Below, piece by piece: positions 48,828 through 58,435 of a stretch of DNA of 64,000 nt. Both the position numbers and the translations under genes were made by a program. Origin of the DNA: Archaeoglobaceae archaeon (lineage in GTDB: Archaea; Halobacteriota; Archaeoglobi; Archaeoglobales; Archaeoglobaceae). Every line of letters starts with the position of its first letter. Within the stretch, counting starts at the first letter, position 1. The notes beneath the pieces are model-generated. The model saw nothing but the letters and a program-made list of their open reading frames with translations. It did not search any database and had not been told where the DNA came from. The DNA lies in the NCBI GenBank assembly GCA_027036775.1, contig JALWDS010000031.1, positions 1-64,000 of the forward strand, read 5' to 3'.

Positions 48828-50177
48828 TCAGTGAGACAGTATCCAAACGACCTTCGGCATCTCTATTTCCTGTTTGTTCTTCAACTTCTCGATCATGTCA
48901 TCGACCAATCCGCCGATGAACTCCTTCCATCCCTTGAGGTTGGGATCGCCGTTCAAATCTTTCCTGAGATTTTCGGCATACTTCAACGCCGAATCGAAGT
49001 CACCCATCTGCGAGTATATGCTCGCAAGAGATAGGTGTGCCAGTATGTAGTAGTTCCTGTGTGCGACCTCCCTCTTCGTCTGTTTCGGATGTTCGACTAT
49101 CCACTTGAGGTCCGATAAAGACTTGTTCAAGTAATCCGTGTTGCTGGTGTATTTGTAGAGCATGTAATACGCTAAGGCCCTCTCATACATAGATGTCGGA
49201 ACTGTTACCGCATCCTCTGGATTCTTCATCGCCTCGTTGCAACTCTTGATATCGTCCATGAGATACTTCACCGCTTTATCCTTGTCTCCCTTTTCGTAGC
49301 TAACCATGGCGAGGATTCTGTATGCCTCACCCAAGTATGCGGACTCTGGGAATCTCTCTATTATCGCCTTGGCATACTGGATCGCTTCATCCTTCTTACC
49401 CAGCAGATATGCGGATATCATTGCGGGAGCCAATCCCAAGTCGGAATCCCATCCATACTTCTTTGCGTGCTCCAGATACTGCTGTGAAACCTTGTAAGCT
49501 GAGTCAACCTTACCAAGCTCAAGCTCAACCCAAGCGAGGTGTTCGTATGCCGTATCTATTCCCGGATCGGGATAGACGTCTATAGCCTTCTTGTAATACT
49601 CCTCAGCCTTCTCGACTTCGGCCATCGCCAAATAAGTCCTCGCCAAGTTCGTGTAGAGAGCGGAAACACCCTCCTTACCCAGGAACTTCTCAACCTCGTT
49701 AACGTGCTTCAGAGCGTAGAGGTAGTGTGGCAGAACGAACTTCTCTCTGTTCACGTAACCGCAGTAGTAGAGAAAGTTTACGTCACCCAAAGCTTGTTCA
49801 GCTATGGCTTTGTATTCTGGGAACTTCTCCTCAAGCTCCTTCAAGTATTTTACCGCCTTTTCATACTTCTCCTGCATCTCGGGATGTCCGGCTTGAGTGA
49901 AGGTTTGTCCCGGCAGTTTGTAGTATCTGTGGAACTGGTCCTCGTTTCCGTAAGCCAAGGCCAAGTCGTAGTAAACTATCGGGTTGTTCGGGTCTATCTC
50001 CATCGCCTTTTTGAAATACTCTACGGCCTTGTCGTAGTCTCCGTTATCCATCGCCTTGACACCCTTCTGAATGTAGTCATACACCAACCTCTCTTTGTTC
50101 CACGTATCGTATGCGTATGCTCCAGATATAGCACAAACTATTAAGAGTATAACTCCAACGGCAATATACTTCTTCAT
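48828..50177 (-). CDS. Secreted or membrane-anchored TPR-repeat protein
   Basis: MKKYIAVGVILLIVCAISGAYA; repeated TPR units e.g. AMDNGDYDKAVEYFKKAMEIDPNNPIVYYDLALAYG. Confidence 0.88.
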   Translation of the reverse strand: MKKYIAVGVILLIVCAISGAYAYDTWNKERLVYDYIQKGVKAMDNGDYDKAVEYFKKAMEIDPNNPIVYYDLALAYGNEDQFHRYYKLPGQTFTQAGHPEMQEKYEKAVKYLKELEEKFPEYKAIAEQALGDVNFLYYCGYVNREKFVLPHYLYALKHVNEVEKFLGKEGVSALYTNLARTYLAMAEVEKAEEYYKKAIDVYPDPGIDTAYEHLAWVELELGKVDSAYKVSQQYLEHAKKYGWDSDLGLAPAMISAYLLGKKDEAIQYAKAIIERFPESAYLGEAYRILAMVSYEKGDKDKAVKYLMDDIKSCNEAMKNPEDAVTVPTSMYERALAYYMLYKYTSNTDYLNKSLSDLKWIVEHPKQTKREVAHRNYYILAHLSLASIYSQMGDFDSALKYAENLRKDLNGDPNLKGWKEFIGGLVDDMIEKLKNKQEIEMPKVVWILSH

Positions 50178-50250
50178 AAGATTTTGGCCATCGATATGAT
50201 ACTTAAACGTTGCGGTAACCGTTAATACTCGAGGTGCGAAGAAGTTGAAG

Positions 50251-51126
50251 ATGGAGGTTGGTCGTTTGAATTTGAAAAATCCCATAATGTTGGCGAGCGG
50301 AATCTTGGGCTCTCACGTCGGATCTCTGAACAGGATAGCGAAACAGGCTGGAGCGGTCGTGACAAAGTCCGTCGGATTGGAGGGGAGGGAGGGATACAAG
50401 AACCCTTGCATAGTCACTTGGGAGTGCGGAATCTTAAATGCGGTTGGTTTGTCTTCGCCTCCAGCTAAGGATTTCGCAAGAGAGCTCAGAAGTTTTAACA
50501 AGACTTGTCCGCTTATAGTGAGTCTGTTCGGATCGAATCCAGAGGAGTTCGTCGAATTGGTTAAGATCTTCGATTTTGCCGACGGATTCGAGTTGAATCT
50601 GAGCTGTCCCCATGCGAAGGGATTGGGTTTGGAAGTAGGTAGGGACTTCGATTTGGTTTACGAGATAATCAGGAAGGTCAAGGGTAAGACAAACAAACCA
50701 GTCTTTGCAAAGGTTTCCGCAAATTTGGATTACGTGGAGTTGGCGAAGGTTTGCGAATCCGCCAAAGCGGATGGAATAGTGGCCATAAACACCGTTAGAG
50801 GAATGGCCATAGACATAGTTAGCAAAAGACCCGTTTTGAGCAACGTGAGCGGTGGTGTCAGTGGGAAGGCTATAAAGCCCATAGCTCTGAAGTGCGTTTG
50901 GGACATCTACGAGGAGGTTAACATTCCAGTGATAGGTTGCGGTGGTATTTCGAACTGGAAAGACGTCGTAGAATTCGCTTTGGCTGGAGCGAAAGCGGTT
51001 CAGGTAGGCTCAGCTTTCTACCACAGCTACGACGTTATAGGTAACATTCTCGAGGGTTTGAACTCCTACTTGAGGATAAACGGTTTGAGATTTGAGGATC
51101 TGGTTGGTCTGGCACATCGACGATAA
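50251..51126 (+). CDS. pyrD: Dihydroorotate dehydrogenase
   Basis: LKNPIMLASGILGSHVGSLNRIAKQAGAVVTKSVGLEGREGY, NLSCPHAKGLG, IAINTVRGM-like motif. Confidence 0.92.
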   Translation: MEVGRLNLKNPIMLASGILGSHVGSLNRIAKQAGAVVTKSVGLEGREGYKNPCIVTWECGILNAVGLSSPPAKDFARELRSFNKTCPLIVSLFGSNPEEFVELVKIFDFADGFELNLSCPHAKGLGLEVGRDFDLVYEIIRKVKGKTNKPVFAKVSANLDYVELAKVCESAKADGIVAINTVRGMAIDIVSKRPVLSNVSGGVSGKAIKPIALKCVWDIYEEVNIPVIGCGGISNWKDVVEFALAGAKAVQVGSAFYHSYDVIGNILEGLNSYLRINGLRFEDLVGLAHRR

Positions 51127-51166
51127 TCGAACAAACCTTTTTAAACAGACGTATCAACTTAAGCCC

Positions 51167-51556
51167 ATGTGCATATTCTGCAAGATCGCGAGAAGGGAGG
51201 AGAGAGCTTACGTAATCTACGAAAACGAAAAAGCTATGGCTTTTCTCGACATAAACCCTCTAAGCAAGGGTCACACTCTCGTGATTCCGAAGGAGCACTA
51301 CGAGAACGTTTTGGAAGTTCCGAGCGATGTTATTAAAGACGTTTTCGAGGCCATCAAGGTTGTCTGCGAAAAGCTCAGGGTTTTCAATCCCGACGGATTC
51401 AACGTGGTTAGCAACGTGGGCAAACAGGCGGGTCAGGTGATAATGCACGCACACATCCACGTTATTCCGAGGTATAGGGATGAGGGTGAAAACCCGATAA
51501 AGTTTGGAAAGCCGATCGAAATAGACTTGGAAGAGGTTTACAAGGCTCTCGTATGA
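51167..51556 (+). CDS. HIT family protein
   Basis: CIFCKIARREERAYVIYENEKAMAFLDINPLSKGHTLVIPK, HAHIHVIPR. Confidence 0.95.
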   Translation: MCIFCKIARREERAYVIYENEKAMAFLDINPLSKGHTLVIPKEHYENVLEVPSDVIKDVFEAIKVVCEKLRVFNPDGFNVVSNVGKQAGQVIMHAHIHVIPRYRDEGENPIKFGKPIEIDLEEVYKALV

Positions 51557-52695
51557 GGGAGATAGTCTTAGGCGTAACTGGAAGCGTATCCGCAATCGAG
51601 TCCTTCAGAATAGCGAGGGAGTTGAAGAGGAGAGGTTTCAGGGTTACCGCCGTTCTAACGGAGAACGCAAAGAGGTTCGTCACCTTGGACTCGATGAGGT
51701 TCGCATGCGACGAGGTGATAACGGATTTCGATAAAGCTTACCACGTCGAAAAGCTTGGATTCAACGGAAGTGCGGATATACTTTTAATAGCACCCTGCAC
51801 CGCAAACACCCTATCTAAGATCGCCAACGGGATAGCGGACACCAACGTGACTCTGATGGCTCTAACTGCTTTGGGTAGCGGTAAGAAAATTCTGATCTCT
51901 CCGGCGATGAATCTGGCGTTGTATAATGCGGTTGAGGACAAGATCGAAGTTCTCAGAGAGATGGGAATCGAGGTAATAGAACCGAGGTTTGAAGGACTGA
52001 AGGCGAAGATGGATGTCGAAAAAATTCTCCTACACGTTGAAAGGGCTTTAGGTGGTAACGAGTTCGAGGGTAAGAGGGTTGTCGTTACCTCCGGCCCCAC
52101 GTTCGAGTTCATCGATCCGATAAGGTTCATAAGCAACAGAAGCTCTGGTAGGATGGGTAACGAGTTGGCTTTGGAGTTCTGGAGGAGAAAGGCCAACGTG
52201 GTTCTAATTTCATCAAAACCAATCGATATGAACTTGCCAAACTTCAAGATAGTTAGGGTTTTATCTGTGAAGGACATGCTCGATGCGGTTTTGAGGGAGA
52301 TGGAAAACTGCGACCTCTTCGTCTGTGCGTCCGCCCCTTCCGATTTCGTGGTTGATAAAATGGATTCGAAAATAAAAACTACCGAAGAGCTTACTTTAAA
52401 GCTCAAACAGGCTCCCAAGATAATAAAGGAGGTAAGGAAGGTTTACGATGGGCACGTAATTGGTTTCAAAGCGGAAACTGGTTTGAGCGACGACGAGCTC
52501 GTTAGGGTTGCAAAGGATAAGATGGAGGAGGACAAACTCGAGATGGTCGTAGCAAACGACGTTAAGGAGAGAGGTATGGGAACTTTAGATACGAGAGTTG
52601 TGGTGGTTACACCAAGAAGGGTTGAGTGGATTTGCGGTTTGAAGAGGGACGTTGCGAGGAGGATCGTGGATATATACGTTGAGGAGTATGGGTGA
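51553..52695 (+). CDS. coaBC: Phosphopantothenoylcysteine decarboxylase / phosphopantothenate-cysteine ligase
   Basis: LGVTGSVSAIESFRIARELKRRG, APCTANTLSKIANGIADT, VTSGPTFEFIDPIRFISNRSSGRMG. Confidence 0.95.
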   Translation: MREIVLGVTGSVSAIESFRIARELKRRGFRVTAVLTENAKRFVTLDSMRFACDEVITDFDKAYHVEKLGFNGSADILLIAPCTANTLSKIANGIADTNVTLMALTALGSGKKILISPAMNLALYNAVEDKIEVLREMGIEVIEPRFEGLKAKMDVEKILLHVERALGGNEFEGKRVVVTSGPTFEFIDPIRFISNRSSGRMGNELALEFWRRKANVVLISSKPIDMNLPNFKIVRVLSVKDMLDAVLREMENCDLFVCASAPSDFVVDKMDSKIKTTEELTLKLKQAPKIIKEVRKVYDGHVIGFKAETGLSDDELVRVAKDKMEEDKLEMVVANDVKERGMGTLDTRVVVVTPRRVEWICGLKRDVARRIVDIYVEEYG

Positions 52696-52747
52696 TCAGA
52701 ATTGGATTCTCTCATCACCGATCAGGCGCGGGCTACGTCATCACGCT
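52694..52747 (-). ncRNA. C/D box small guide RNA
   Basis: Minus strand GTGATGA-CGTAGCCCGCGC-CTGA-TCG-GTGATGA-GAGAATCCAATT-CTGA: C, D', C', D boxes with two 12-nt guides; TATA element about 21 nt upstream. Confidence 0.85.
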
Positions 52748-52764
52748 TTAAGGTGGACTCGAAG

Positions 52765-52781
52765 TATTTATACCTTTTCGG
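52765..52781 (-). promoter_or_regulatory. BRE/TATA promoter for the C/D box sRNA
   Basis: Minus strand CCGAAAAGGTATAAATA, TATAAATA at 52765-52772. Confidence 0.7.
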
Positions 52782-52814
52782 TGGGTTTTTAAGTTGGTTT
52801 AAGCTACGGAGAAC

Positions 52815-53351
52815 ATGCTGAGCGAGAGGGCCCTTAAAGTTGTGAGCGACTTCGTCCTAAGGAAGGTTCCGGAAGGAAAGTTTAAGGTGAGGTTCTCATG
52901 TGCATGCTCAAAAAGGCTCGACGTTAGGAGTTTGGAGGAGCTCGTTGAAATTCTAAACGACGTCTTCGAAAACTTCGGTAACGTCATAGAGGATTGGGAG
53001 GTGGAGATGATAGAACAATGGCTCAAACCCTACGGCGTTGTGATCGAAAAGAAAGAAGGTTACAGGGCGAAGATTTTGAGGAGCGGATACGAGGACAAGG
53101 TAGAAGAGGTTTTTGACTACTACTCGTGCGGGATGAAAGAGGGAGCTTTGATTTTAGCCAAATCCGTTCTCGATTCCATTGCGAGGGATAGGGGTTTCAA
53201 GAACTTCAAGGATTTGCCGAAGGGAAAGCTCAACGACATCTTAAACAAGTTTTACGATCTGCTCGGCGAAGATTTGAGCGAAGAGGAGAAGGTTTTCGTT
53301 CTCAAAACCTTTAAAAACGTAGTTGATCTATGTTCGTCTCCTCAAGCGTAA
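52815..53351 (+). CDS. Hypothetical protein in CoA-biosynthesis neighbourhood
   Basis: Long ORF between coaBC and pantoate kinase, no family recognised. Confidence 0.6.
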   Translation: MLSERALKVVSDFVLRKVPEGKFKVRFSCACSKRLDVRSLEELVEILNDVFENFGNVIEDWEVEMIEQWLKPYGVVIEKKEGYRAKILRSGYEDKVEEVFDYYSCGMKEGALILAKSVLDSIARDRGFKNFKDLPKGKLNDILNKFYDLLGEDLSEEEKVFVLKTFKNVVDLCSSPQA

Positions 53352-54130
53352 CGTGTTTTTTCGCACCGAAGACGGGTAAGCCGGAGAGATCTGGATCGTT
53401 AGGTATTAGCTTTACGATAGAGAAGGGAGTTTTAGTCAGATTGAAGGACGAAGGGATAACGTTCAACGGTAGAGATGTAGAGCTTCCAACGTTGGAATAC
53501 GTGTTGGAGAGGTTCAACTACGAGGGGGGAGTTGAAATACGAAGCGACCTACCTCTGGGTTGCGGTTTCGGTTTGAGCGGTGCGATTGCCCTTGCTACGT
53601 CCCTTGAGCTGAACGACCTTCTCGGACTGAACATGCCCCTCTTCAAGGTTGCGGACATAGCCCACGAGGCTGAAGTTTTAAACGGGACTGGCTTGGGCGA
53701 CGTGACAACCCAGTGTTACGGTGGGTTCGTCGTCAGGTTTTCAACGTCAAAACCTTCCGCATGCAAGGTTGACAGATTCCTCTGGGAGGTAGAAGTAGAC
53801 TTCCTCGTCATGGGTGGTATCAAAACCGAAGATATCGTAAGGGGGAACGTCAAAGAGATCTACGAGATCGGAAGGAAATGTTTAAAGGAATTCCTGAGAA
53901 AACCGTCCCTCGAAAACCTCTTCAGAGTTTCGAAAGATTTTTCCTTAAAAACTGGATTGGCGGACGATGAGGTAATCGACGCCATAGAGGCGGTTGAGAG
54001 TTGTGGGGGTTTGGCGAGCATGATAATGCTTGGAAGGGGGGTTTTCGCATACGGGGGTGAAGTCCTCAAGGAGCTTAGGGGGAGATACTTCAAGTCTAAG
54101 GTTTCGCTGTGCGGTATAAGAAAAACTTAA
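53330..54130 (+). CDS. Pantoate kinase (GHMP family)
   Basis: SDLPLGCGFGLSGAIALATSLELN, GTGLGDVTTQCYGGFVVR. Confidence 0.87.
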   Translation: MFVSSSVTCFFAPKTGKPERSGSLGISFTIEKGVLVRLKDEGITFNGRDVELPTLEYVLERFNYEGGVEIRSDLPLGCGFGLSGAIALATSLELNDLLGLNMPLFKVADIAHEAEVLNGTGLGDVTTQCYGGFVVRFSTSKPSACKVDRFLWEVEVDFLVMGGIKTEDIVRGNVKEIYEIGRKCLKEFLRKPSLENLFRVSKDFSLKTGLADDEVIDAIEAVESCGGLASMIMLGRGVFAYGGEVLKELRGRYFKSKVSLCGIRKT

Positions 54131-54157
54131 TAACGTGTCGAAGAGTATTCGATTCAA

Positions 54158-54724
54158 ATGAGGGTTTTGGAACTCGACGAGAAGGACAGGTTGATAATAA
54201 AGGTCCTTCAGGAGAATCCAAAGGCTTCTCAAACCGAGGTTGCGAAGTTGGTGGGTTTGTCTCAGCCTTCGGTTGGTAGTAGGATAAAGAAGTTGAAGGA
54301 GCTCGGAGTCATAGACAGCTCCTACGGTGTAAATCTCAAGAACTCAAACATGTATGTTCTAAAGGTTGACGTGAAGTGCAGGAATCCAGACGAGATATTG
54401 AAAAAGCTTGAAAGCTGTCCGTTTTTTCTAAACGGTTTCGTAGTCGCTGGGAACAGAAATCTGATAATTTTGCTGATAGGGGAAGATTTGCCAACCCTTG
54501 AGGCAATAGTTGACAGGCACATAAGGATTCTTCCAGACGTTTACGACGTCGATGTCGGTATAATAGTCAGGACTTTGAAGAACACAATAATACCTCTGAA
54601 CGTCGAATTTGAAAGGAGTGATAAGGCCCCCTGCGATTCGAACTGTGGGAAGTGCGAATACTGGGGTAAGATCTGTTTGGGTTGTCCCATAACGGGACAC
54701 TACAGGGGAAAGGTCTTGAGATAA
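54158..54724 (+). CDS. Lrp/AsnC-type regulator with C-terminal Cys-rich (TRASH-like) metal-binding tail
   Basis: LDEKDRLIIKVLQENPKASQTEVAKLVGLSQPSVGSRIKKLKELGVI; CDSNCGKCEYWGKICLGCPITGHYRGK. Confidence 0.85.
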   Translation: MRVLELDEKDRLIIKVLQENPKASQTEVAKLVGLSQPSVGSRIKKLKELGVIDSSYGVNLKNSNMYVLKVDVKCRNPDEILKKLESCPFFLNGFVVAGNRNLIILLIGEDLPTLEAIVDRHIRILPDVYDVDVGIIVRTLKNTIIPLNVEFERSDKAPCDSNCGKCEYWGKICLGCPITGHYRGKVLR

Positions 54725-55290
54725 TGTTGAGCTCGATAAAGGTTAGGACTTCAAAGGTTCTCAACCCCTTAACGGACCTCCTCGCAAGGTTGGGGGTCAA
54801 ACCCAATCATTTAACGCTTCTGGGATTGGTCTTCGGTTTTTCGTGTGCCTACGCCATTTATTTGGGTAAACTTCTCCTTTCTGCGGTTCTATTGATTCTA
54901 AGCGGTTTGATGGACGTTTTAGACGGTGCCTTGGCGAGGAACAGGGGGTTGGTTTCGGACTTTGGAGGGGTTCTCGATTCCGTTTTGGACAGATACGTTG
55001 ACATAGCCATATTCCTCGCACTGGGATTTTACTTGGACTGGTTTTTGGCTGTATTTGCGATGAGCGGAGCTTTGATGGTCAGCTACACGAGGGCGAGAGC
55101 TGAGAAGGTCGTTGAGAGATGCGACGTGGGTATAGCGGAGAGGGGGGAGAGGTTGATCCTGATACTTATCGGACTGTTGTTTCCGTTTTTCTTGAGGTGG
55201 ATTTTGCTCCTCGTGGGAGTTCTATCCCACATAACCGCAATTCATAGAGTTCTATACACATACAAAAAGCTCAAACGTCCAAGTTCTTAA
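54724..55290 (+). CDS. CDP-alcohol phosphatidyltransferase family protein
   Basis: SGLMDVLDGALARNRGLVSDFGGVLDSVLDRYVD (DGx2ARx8Gx3Dx3D). Confidence 0.92.
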   Translation: MLSSIKVRTSKVLNPLTDLLARLGVKPNHLTLLGLVFGFSCAYAIYLGKLLLSAVLLILSGLMDVLDGALARNRGLVSDFGGVLDSVLDRYVDIAIFLALGFYLDWFLAVFAMSGALMVSYTRARAEKVVERCDVGIAERGERLILILIGLLFPFFLRWILLLVGVLSHITAIHRVLYTYKKLKRPSS

Positions 55291-57142
55291 CCTCCCTCGC
55301 ATGGTTTAGTATGAACTCCTTCCTCTCCTCGACGTTCTCCCCCATGAGTATCTTGAACATCCTCTCCGCCATGAAAGCGTCTTCGATAGTAACCCTAACG
55401 AGCTTCCTCGTCTCGGGATTCATGGTGGTTTCCCACAACTGCTCCGGATTCATCTCCCCCAAGCCCTTAAACCTCTGAACCTCCGCCTTCCCCAACTTCC
55501 TCAAAATCTCTTTCAACTCCCCTTCCGAGTAAACGTAGTAAACCCTCTCACCTTTCTTAACTCTGTAAAGGGGAGGAAGTGCCACGTAAACCATTCCGGC
55601 CTCTATCAAAGGTCTCATGTATCTGTAGAAGAATGTCAGGAGTAGAGTTCTTATGTGTGCCCCATCTATATCTGCATCCGTCATTATTATAATTTTTCCG
55701 TATCTAACTTTCGAAACGTCGAAGTCCCTGCCAATGCCACCGCCAATGGCAGAGGCTATTGCCCTTATCTCCTCGTTCTTTAAGGCTCTCAGCATTCCAG
55801 CCTTTTCAACGTTTATGATCTTTCCCCTTATAGGCAAAACAGCCTGAAATCTTCTATCCCTCGCCTGTTTAGCGGAACCTCCAGCACTCTCACCTTCAAC
55901 TATGAAGAGTTCTCTCTCCTTCACGTCCTTTGACGAGCAGTCCGCAAGTTTACCCGGTAGAGATAGTGAAGCTTCAGCCTTCTTCTTAACGAGCTCTCTT
56001 GCCCTTTTCGCCATTTCCCTTGCCTTCATAGCCAAGAGGCACTTCTCTATAATTCTGTTCGCATCCGATGGATGTTCCTCCAACCACTTGAGGAACTCTC
56101 TGTAAACGAGAGACTCGACAACGGTTTTAACCTCGGTGTTAGTAAGCTTTGTTTTGGTTTGCCCTTCGAACTGCGGTTCTGGAACCTTAACGCTTACGAC
56201 AGCTGTCAAACCCTCCCTAATGTCTGAACCGCTTATGGGTTTGAACTTCTTCACGTTCTTCTTACCGTATTCGTTTATAGCCCTCGTCAATCCAGCTCTA
56301 AAACCAGATACGTGCGTTCCTCCCTCTACGGTGTGGATGTTGTTCGCAAAGGCCAGTAGAGTTTCGTAATCTTCGTCGGTGAACTGGAAGGCTATTTCAA
56401 CGCTTATCCCGTTCCTCTCACCGCTTACGTAAACGACATCGGAGATCGTTCTCTTACCCTCATTCAGATACCTTACGAAACCTACGACACCCTCTTCAGA
56501 ATAGAAAACTCTAACTTTACCCGTCCTTTCATCGATGAGAGTTATCTTCAACCCCTTATTTAAAAATGCGAGTTCCTCAAGCCTTTCCGCAACCAAACCG
56601 TAGTCGAACTCCTTAACTTCGAATATCTCGGGATCGGGTTTAAACCTTATCTTAGTTCCAGTTTCTTTGGCTTCACCAACGACCCTTAGAGGTGTAACCG
56701 GCTTGCCTCTCTCGTATCTCTGATAGAAGACCTTACCGTTTCTCTTAACCCAAACCTCAAGCCATTCCGACAGAGCGTTAACGACGGACAGACCCACACC
56801 GTGCAAACCACCGGAAACCTTGTAGGCCTTCTTGCTGAACTTACCTCCAGCGTGCAGTTTGGTCATGACTATCTCCAAAGCAGGTCTTTTAAAAATAGGA
56901 TGTTCTTCAACTGGAATACCCCTCCCGTTGTCTTCGACGCTTGCGGATCCGTCTTTGTGTAGAGTGACTTTTATTTCCGTGCAGTAACCAGCTAAAGCCT
57001 CATCTATGCTGTTGTCAACTATCTCCCAGAGGAGGTGATGGAAACCCCTAACGCCAGTATCTCCCACATACATTCCCGGCCTCTTCCTTACAGCCTGAAT
57101 GTCGTCGAGGACTTCGATAGTCTCTGCCGTGTAGTCCGTCAT
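55271..57142 (-). CDS. gyrB: DNA gyrase subunit B
   Basis: IQAVRKRPGMYVGDTGVRGFHHLLWEIVDNSIDEALAGYC, FIVEGESAGGSAKQARDRRFQAVLPIRGKIINVEKA, QRFKGLGEMNPEQLWETTM. Confidence 0.97.
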   Translation of the reverse strand: MTDYTAETIEVLDDIQAVRKRPGMYVGDTGVRGFHHLLWEIVDNSIDEALAGYCTEIKVTLHKDGSASVEDNGRGIPVEEHPIFKRPALEIVMTKLHAGGKFSKKAYKVSGGLHGVGLSVVNALSEWLEVWVKRNGKVFYQRYERGKPVTPLRVVGEAKETGTKIRFKPDPEIFEVKEFDYGLVAERLEELAFLNKGLKITLIDERTGKVRVFYSEEGVVGFVRYLNEGKRTISDVVYVSGERNGISVEIAFQFTDEDYETLLAFANNIHTVEGGTHVSGFRAGLTRAINEYGKKNVKKFKPISGSDIREGLTAVVSVKVPEPQFEGQTKTKLTNTEVKTVVESLVYREFLKWLEEHPSDANRIIEKCLLAMKAREMAKRARELVKKKAEASLSLPGKLADCSSKDVKERELFIVEGESAGGSAKQARDRRFQAVLPIRGKIINVEKAGMLRALKNEEIRAIASAIGGGIGRDFDVSKVRYGKIIIMTDADIDGAHIRTLLLTFFYRYMRPLIEAGMVYVALPPLYRVKKGERVYYVYSEGELKEILRKLGKAEVQRFKGLGEMNPEQLWETTMNPETRKLVRVTIEDAFMAERMFKILMGENVEERKEFILNHAREVKNLDV

Positions 57143-57413
57143 AACGTTTTGAGTGTTACCGCTGGATTAAAAAATATTTAGTTGAAAATGAGTTATCAAC
57201 GAATTGCTGATGTAAAAAGCAGACATCGTCAGCACTTGCATATCCAGCACAGTTTTTTATCTCTTTTTGCTCAGTTGAAAAATTAAGTGTTCGATAGTAG
57301 GATTGCGATCGTTTATATACTTGGTAAAGCAGTTGGCTAATTTTCAACAGAGCAAGCTCTTTTACTTTAATTTTCAACCAATTTTAGTTTGCTGATTTAA
57401 TAACAGGATCTGA

Positions 57414-57447
57414 TTTGTCATCAATATCAAAAGATTCAAATGACAAA
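57414..57447. promoter_or_regulatory. Inverted repeat operator upstream of ribbon-helix-helix gene
   Basis: TTTGTCAT-N18-ATGACAAA immediately before TTTATATAAC TATA-like element. Confidence 0.5.
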
Positions 57448-57481
57448 AAGGTTTATATAACACATTGTCAACATCTACAAT

Positions 57482-57928
57482 ATGATAAAGTATAAACGGG
57501 TAGAGATTCGAATCTCAGAAGAACTTTACTGGAAATTAGAAGAAGAGCGTGTAAAGGCTAGATGTGAGGATTTAAGCGAGATAGTCGAAAGATTGCTAAG
57601 AAAGGCATTAGATATGAAAGAAACTGCTAAATTAAAAGAAACTGGCGAATTAAATGAAAAGACTATCGACGAGTGTATATCAAAAGTTTTTCCAAATGCC
57701 AGGGGGGAGAAGTACAGGGATCTAAAGAAAGTAGTGTATCTTATGGTTACAAAGGGTGTAAGCAGGAGAGAAGCCGTAAAAATTAGAGCTAAAGAAAAGG
57801 GAGTAGATACGTCAACTGTTCAAGCTAATATAACACGTGGATTTGGTATTGATACTGAAGAATTAGATAGGAGATTAGAGAGAGTTATTGATTGCTTAAA
57901 AGGTAAAGTTGAAACTTTTGAGGGGTGA
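57482..57928 (+). CDS. Ribbon-helix-helix-type DNA-binding protein
   Basis: N-terminal VEIRISEELYWKLEEERVKARCEDLSEIVERLLRKAL; second helical region uncharacterised. Confidence 0.6.
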   Translation: MIKYKRVEIRISEELYWKLEEERVKARCEDLSEIVERLLRKALDMKETAKLKETGELNEKTIDECISKVFPNARGEKYRDLKKVVYLMVTKGVSRREAVKIRAKEKGVDTSTVQANITRGFGIDTEELDRRLERVIDCLKGKVETFEG

Positions 57929-57935
57929 ATATTAA

Positions 57936-58184
57936 ATGGGACGTTACGATCATTTAAAAGTGATAGTGCCTGTAAAAGCAAGAGTTCAGCAGGTTTGCGA
58001 TTGTTGCGGGAAAATTATCCCTGCTGGAACAATTTATTATAGGGAGAAGCTAAAAAATCCATTAATAAAGTATTTTGTTAGGAGATTTTGCCCAGAATGT
58101 TTTTTTGCGAGACACCCAGATCAATATCCTAACCAAATGAAGCTGGATGAGGTAATAGATAGTATGCGTGGGAATCAGAGATGA
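57936..58184 (+). CDS. Small zinc-binding protein
   Basis: VCDCCGKII...RRFCPECFF CxxC pairs. Confidence 0.6.
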   Translation: MGRYDHLKVIVPVKARVQQVCDCCGKIIPAGTIYYREKLKNPLIKYFVRRFCPECFFARHPDQYPNQMKLDEVIDSMRGNQR

Positions 58185-58435
58185 AAGAGAAGAAAAAAGA
58201 GGTTTACGAGAGATTAAAGAGGAATCCGAAGAACGTTAGGTTTACGGAGTTATGTAAAGCTGCTGAACTGTTTGGGTTTAAGTTTAGGGGTGGTAGGGGT
58301 AGTCATGTTGTATACGTTCGGGAAGGAGTTAGGGAGATACTGGTCTTTCAGAATGTGAAAGGCAAAGCTAAGCCGTATCAAGTTAAGCAATTTTTAAAAA
58401 TAATTGAAAAATACAACTTACTTGAGGATGAGTGA
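58181..58435 (+). CDS. HicA-like toxin
   Basis: FRGGRGSHVVYVREGVREILVFQNVKGKAKPYQVKQFLKIIEKY; adjacent to HicB-like ORF. Confidence 0.75.
   Translation: MKEKKKEVYERLKRNPKNVRFTELCKAAELFGFKFRGGRGSHVVYVREGVREILVFQNVKGKAKPYQVKQFLKIIEKYNLLEDE

Noticed and set aside
51738-52418. 226-aa ORF antisense to coaBC
   Set aside because: Low-complexity Ser/Ile/Leu-rich shadow of the coaBC gene.
57156-57377. 73-aa minus-strand ORF in the gyrB downstream repeat block
   Set aside because: Occupies the repeat-rich AT-rich intergenic region, with no recognisable domain; kept only as part of the repeat-block finding.
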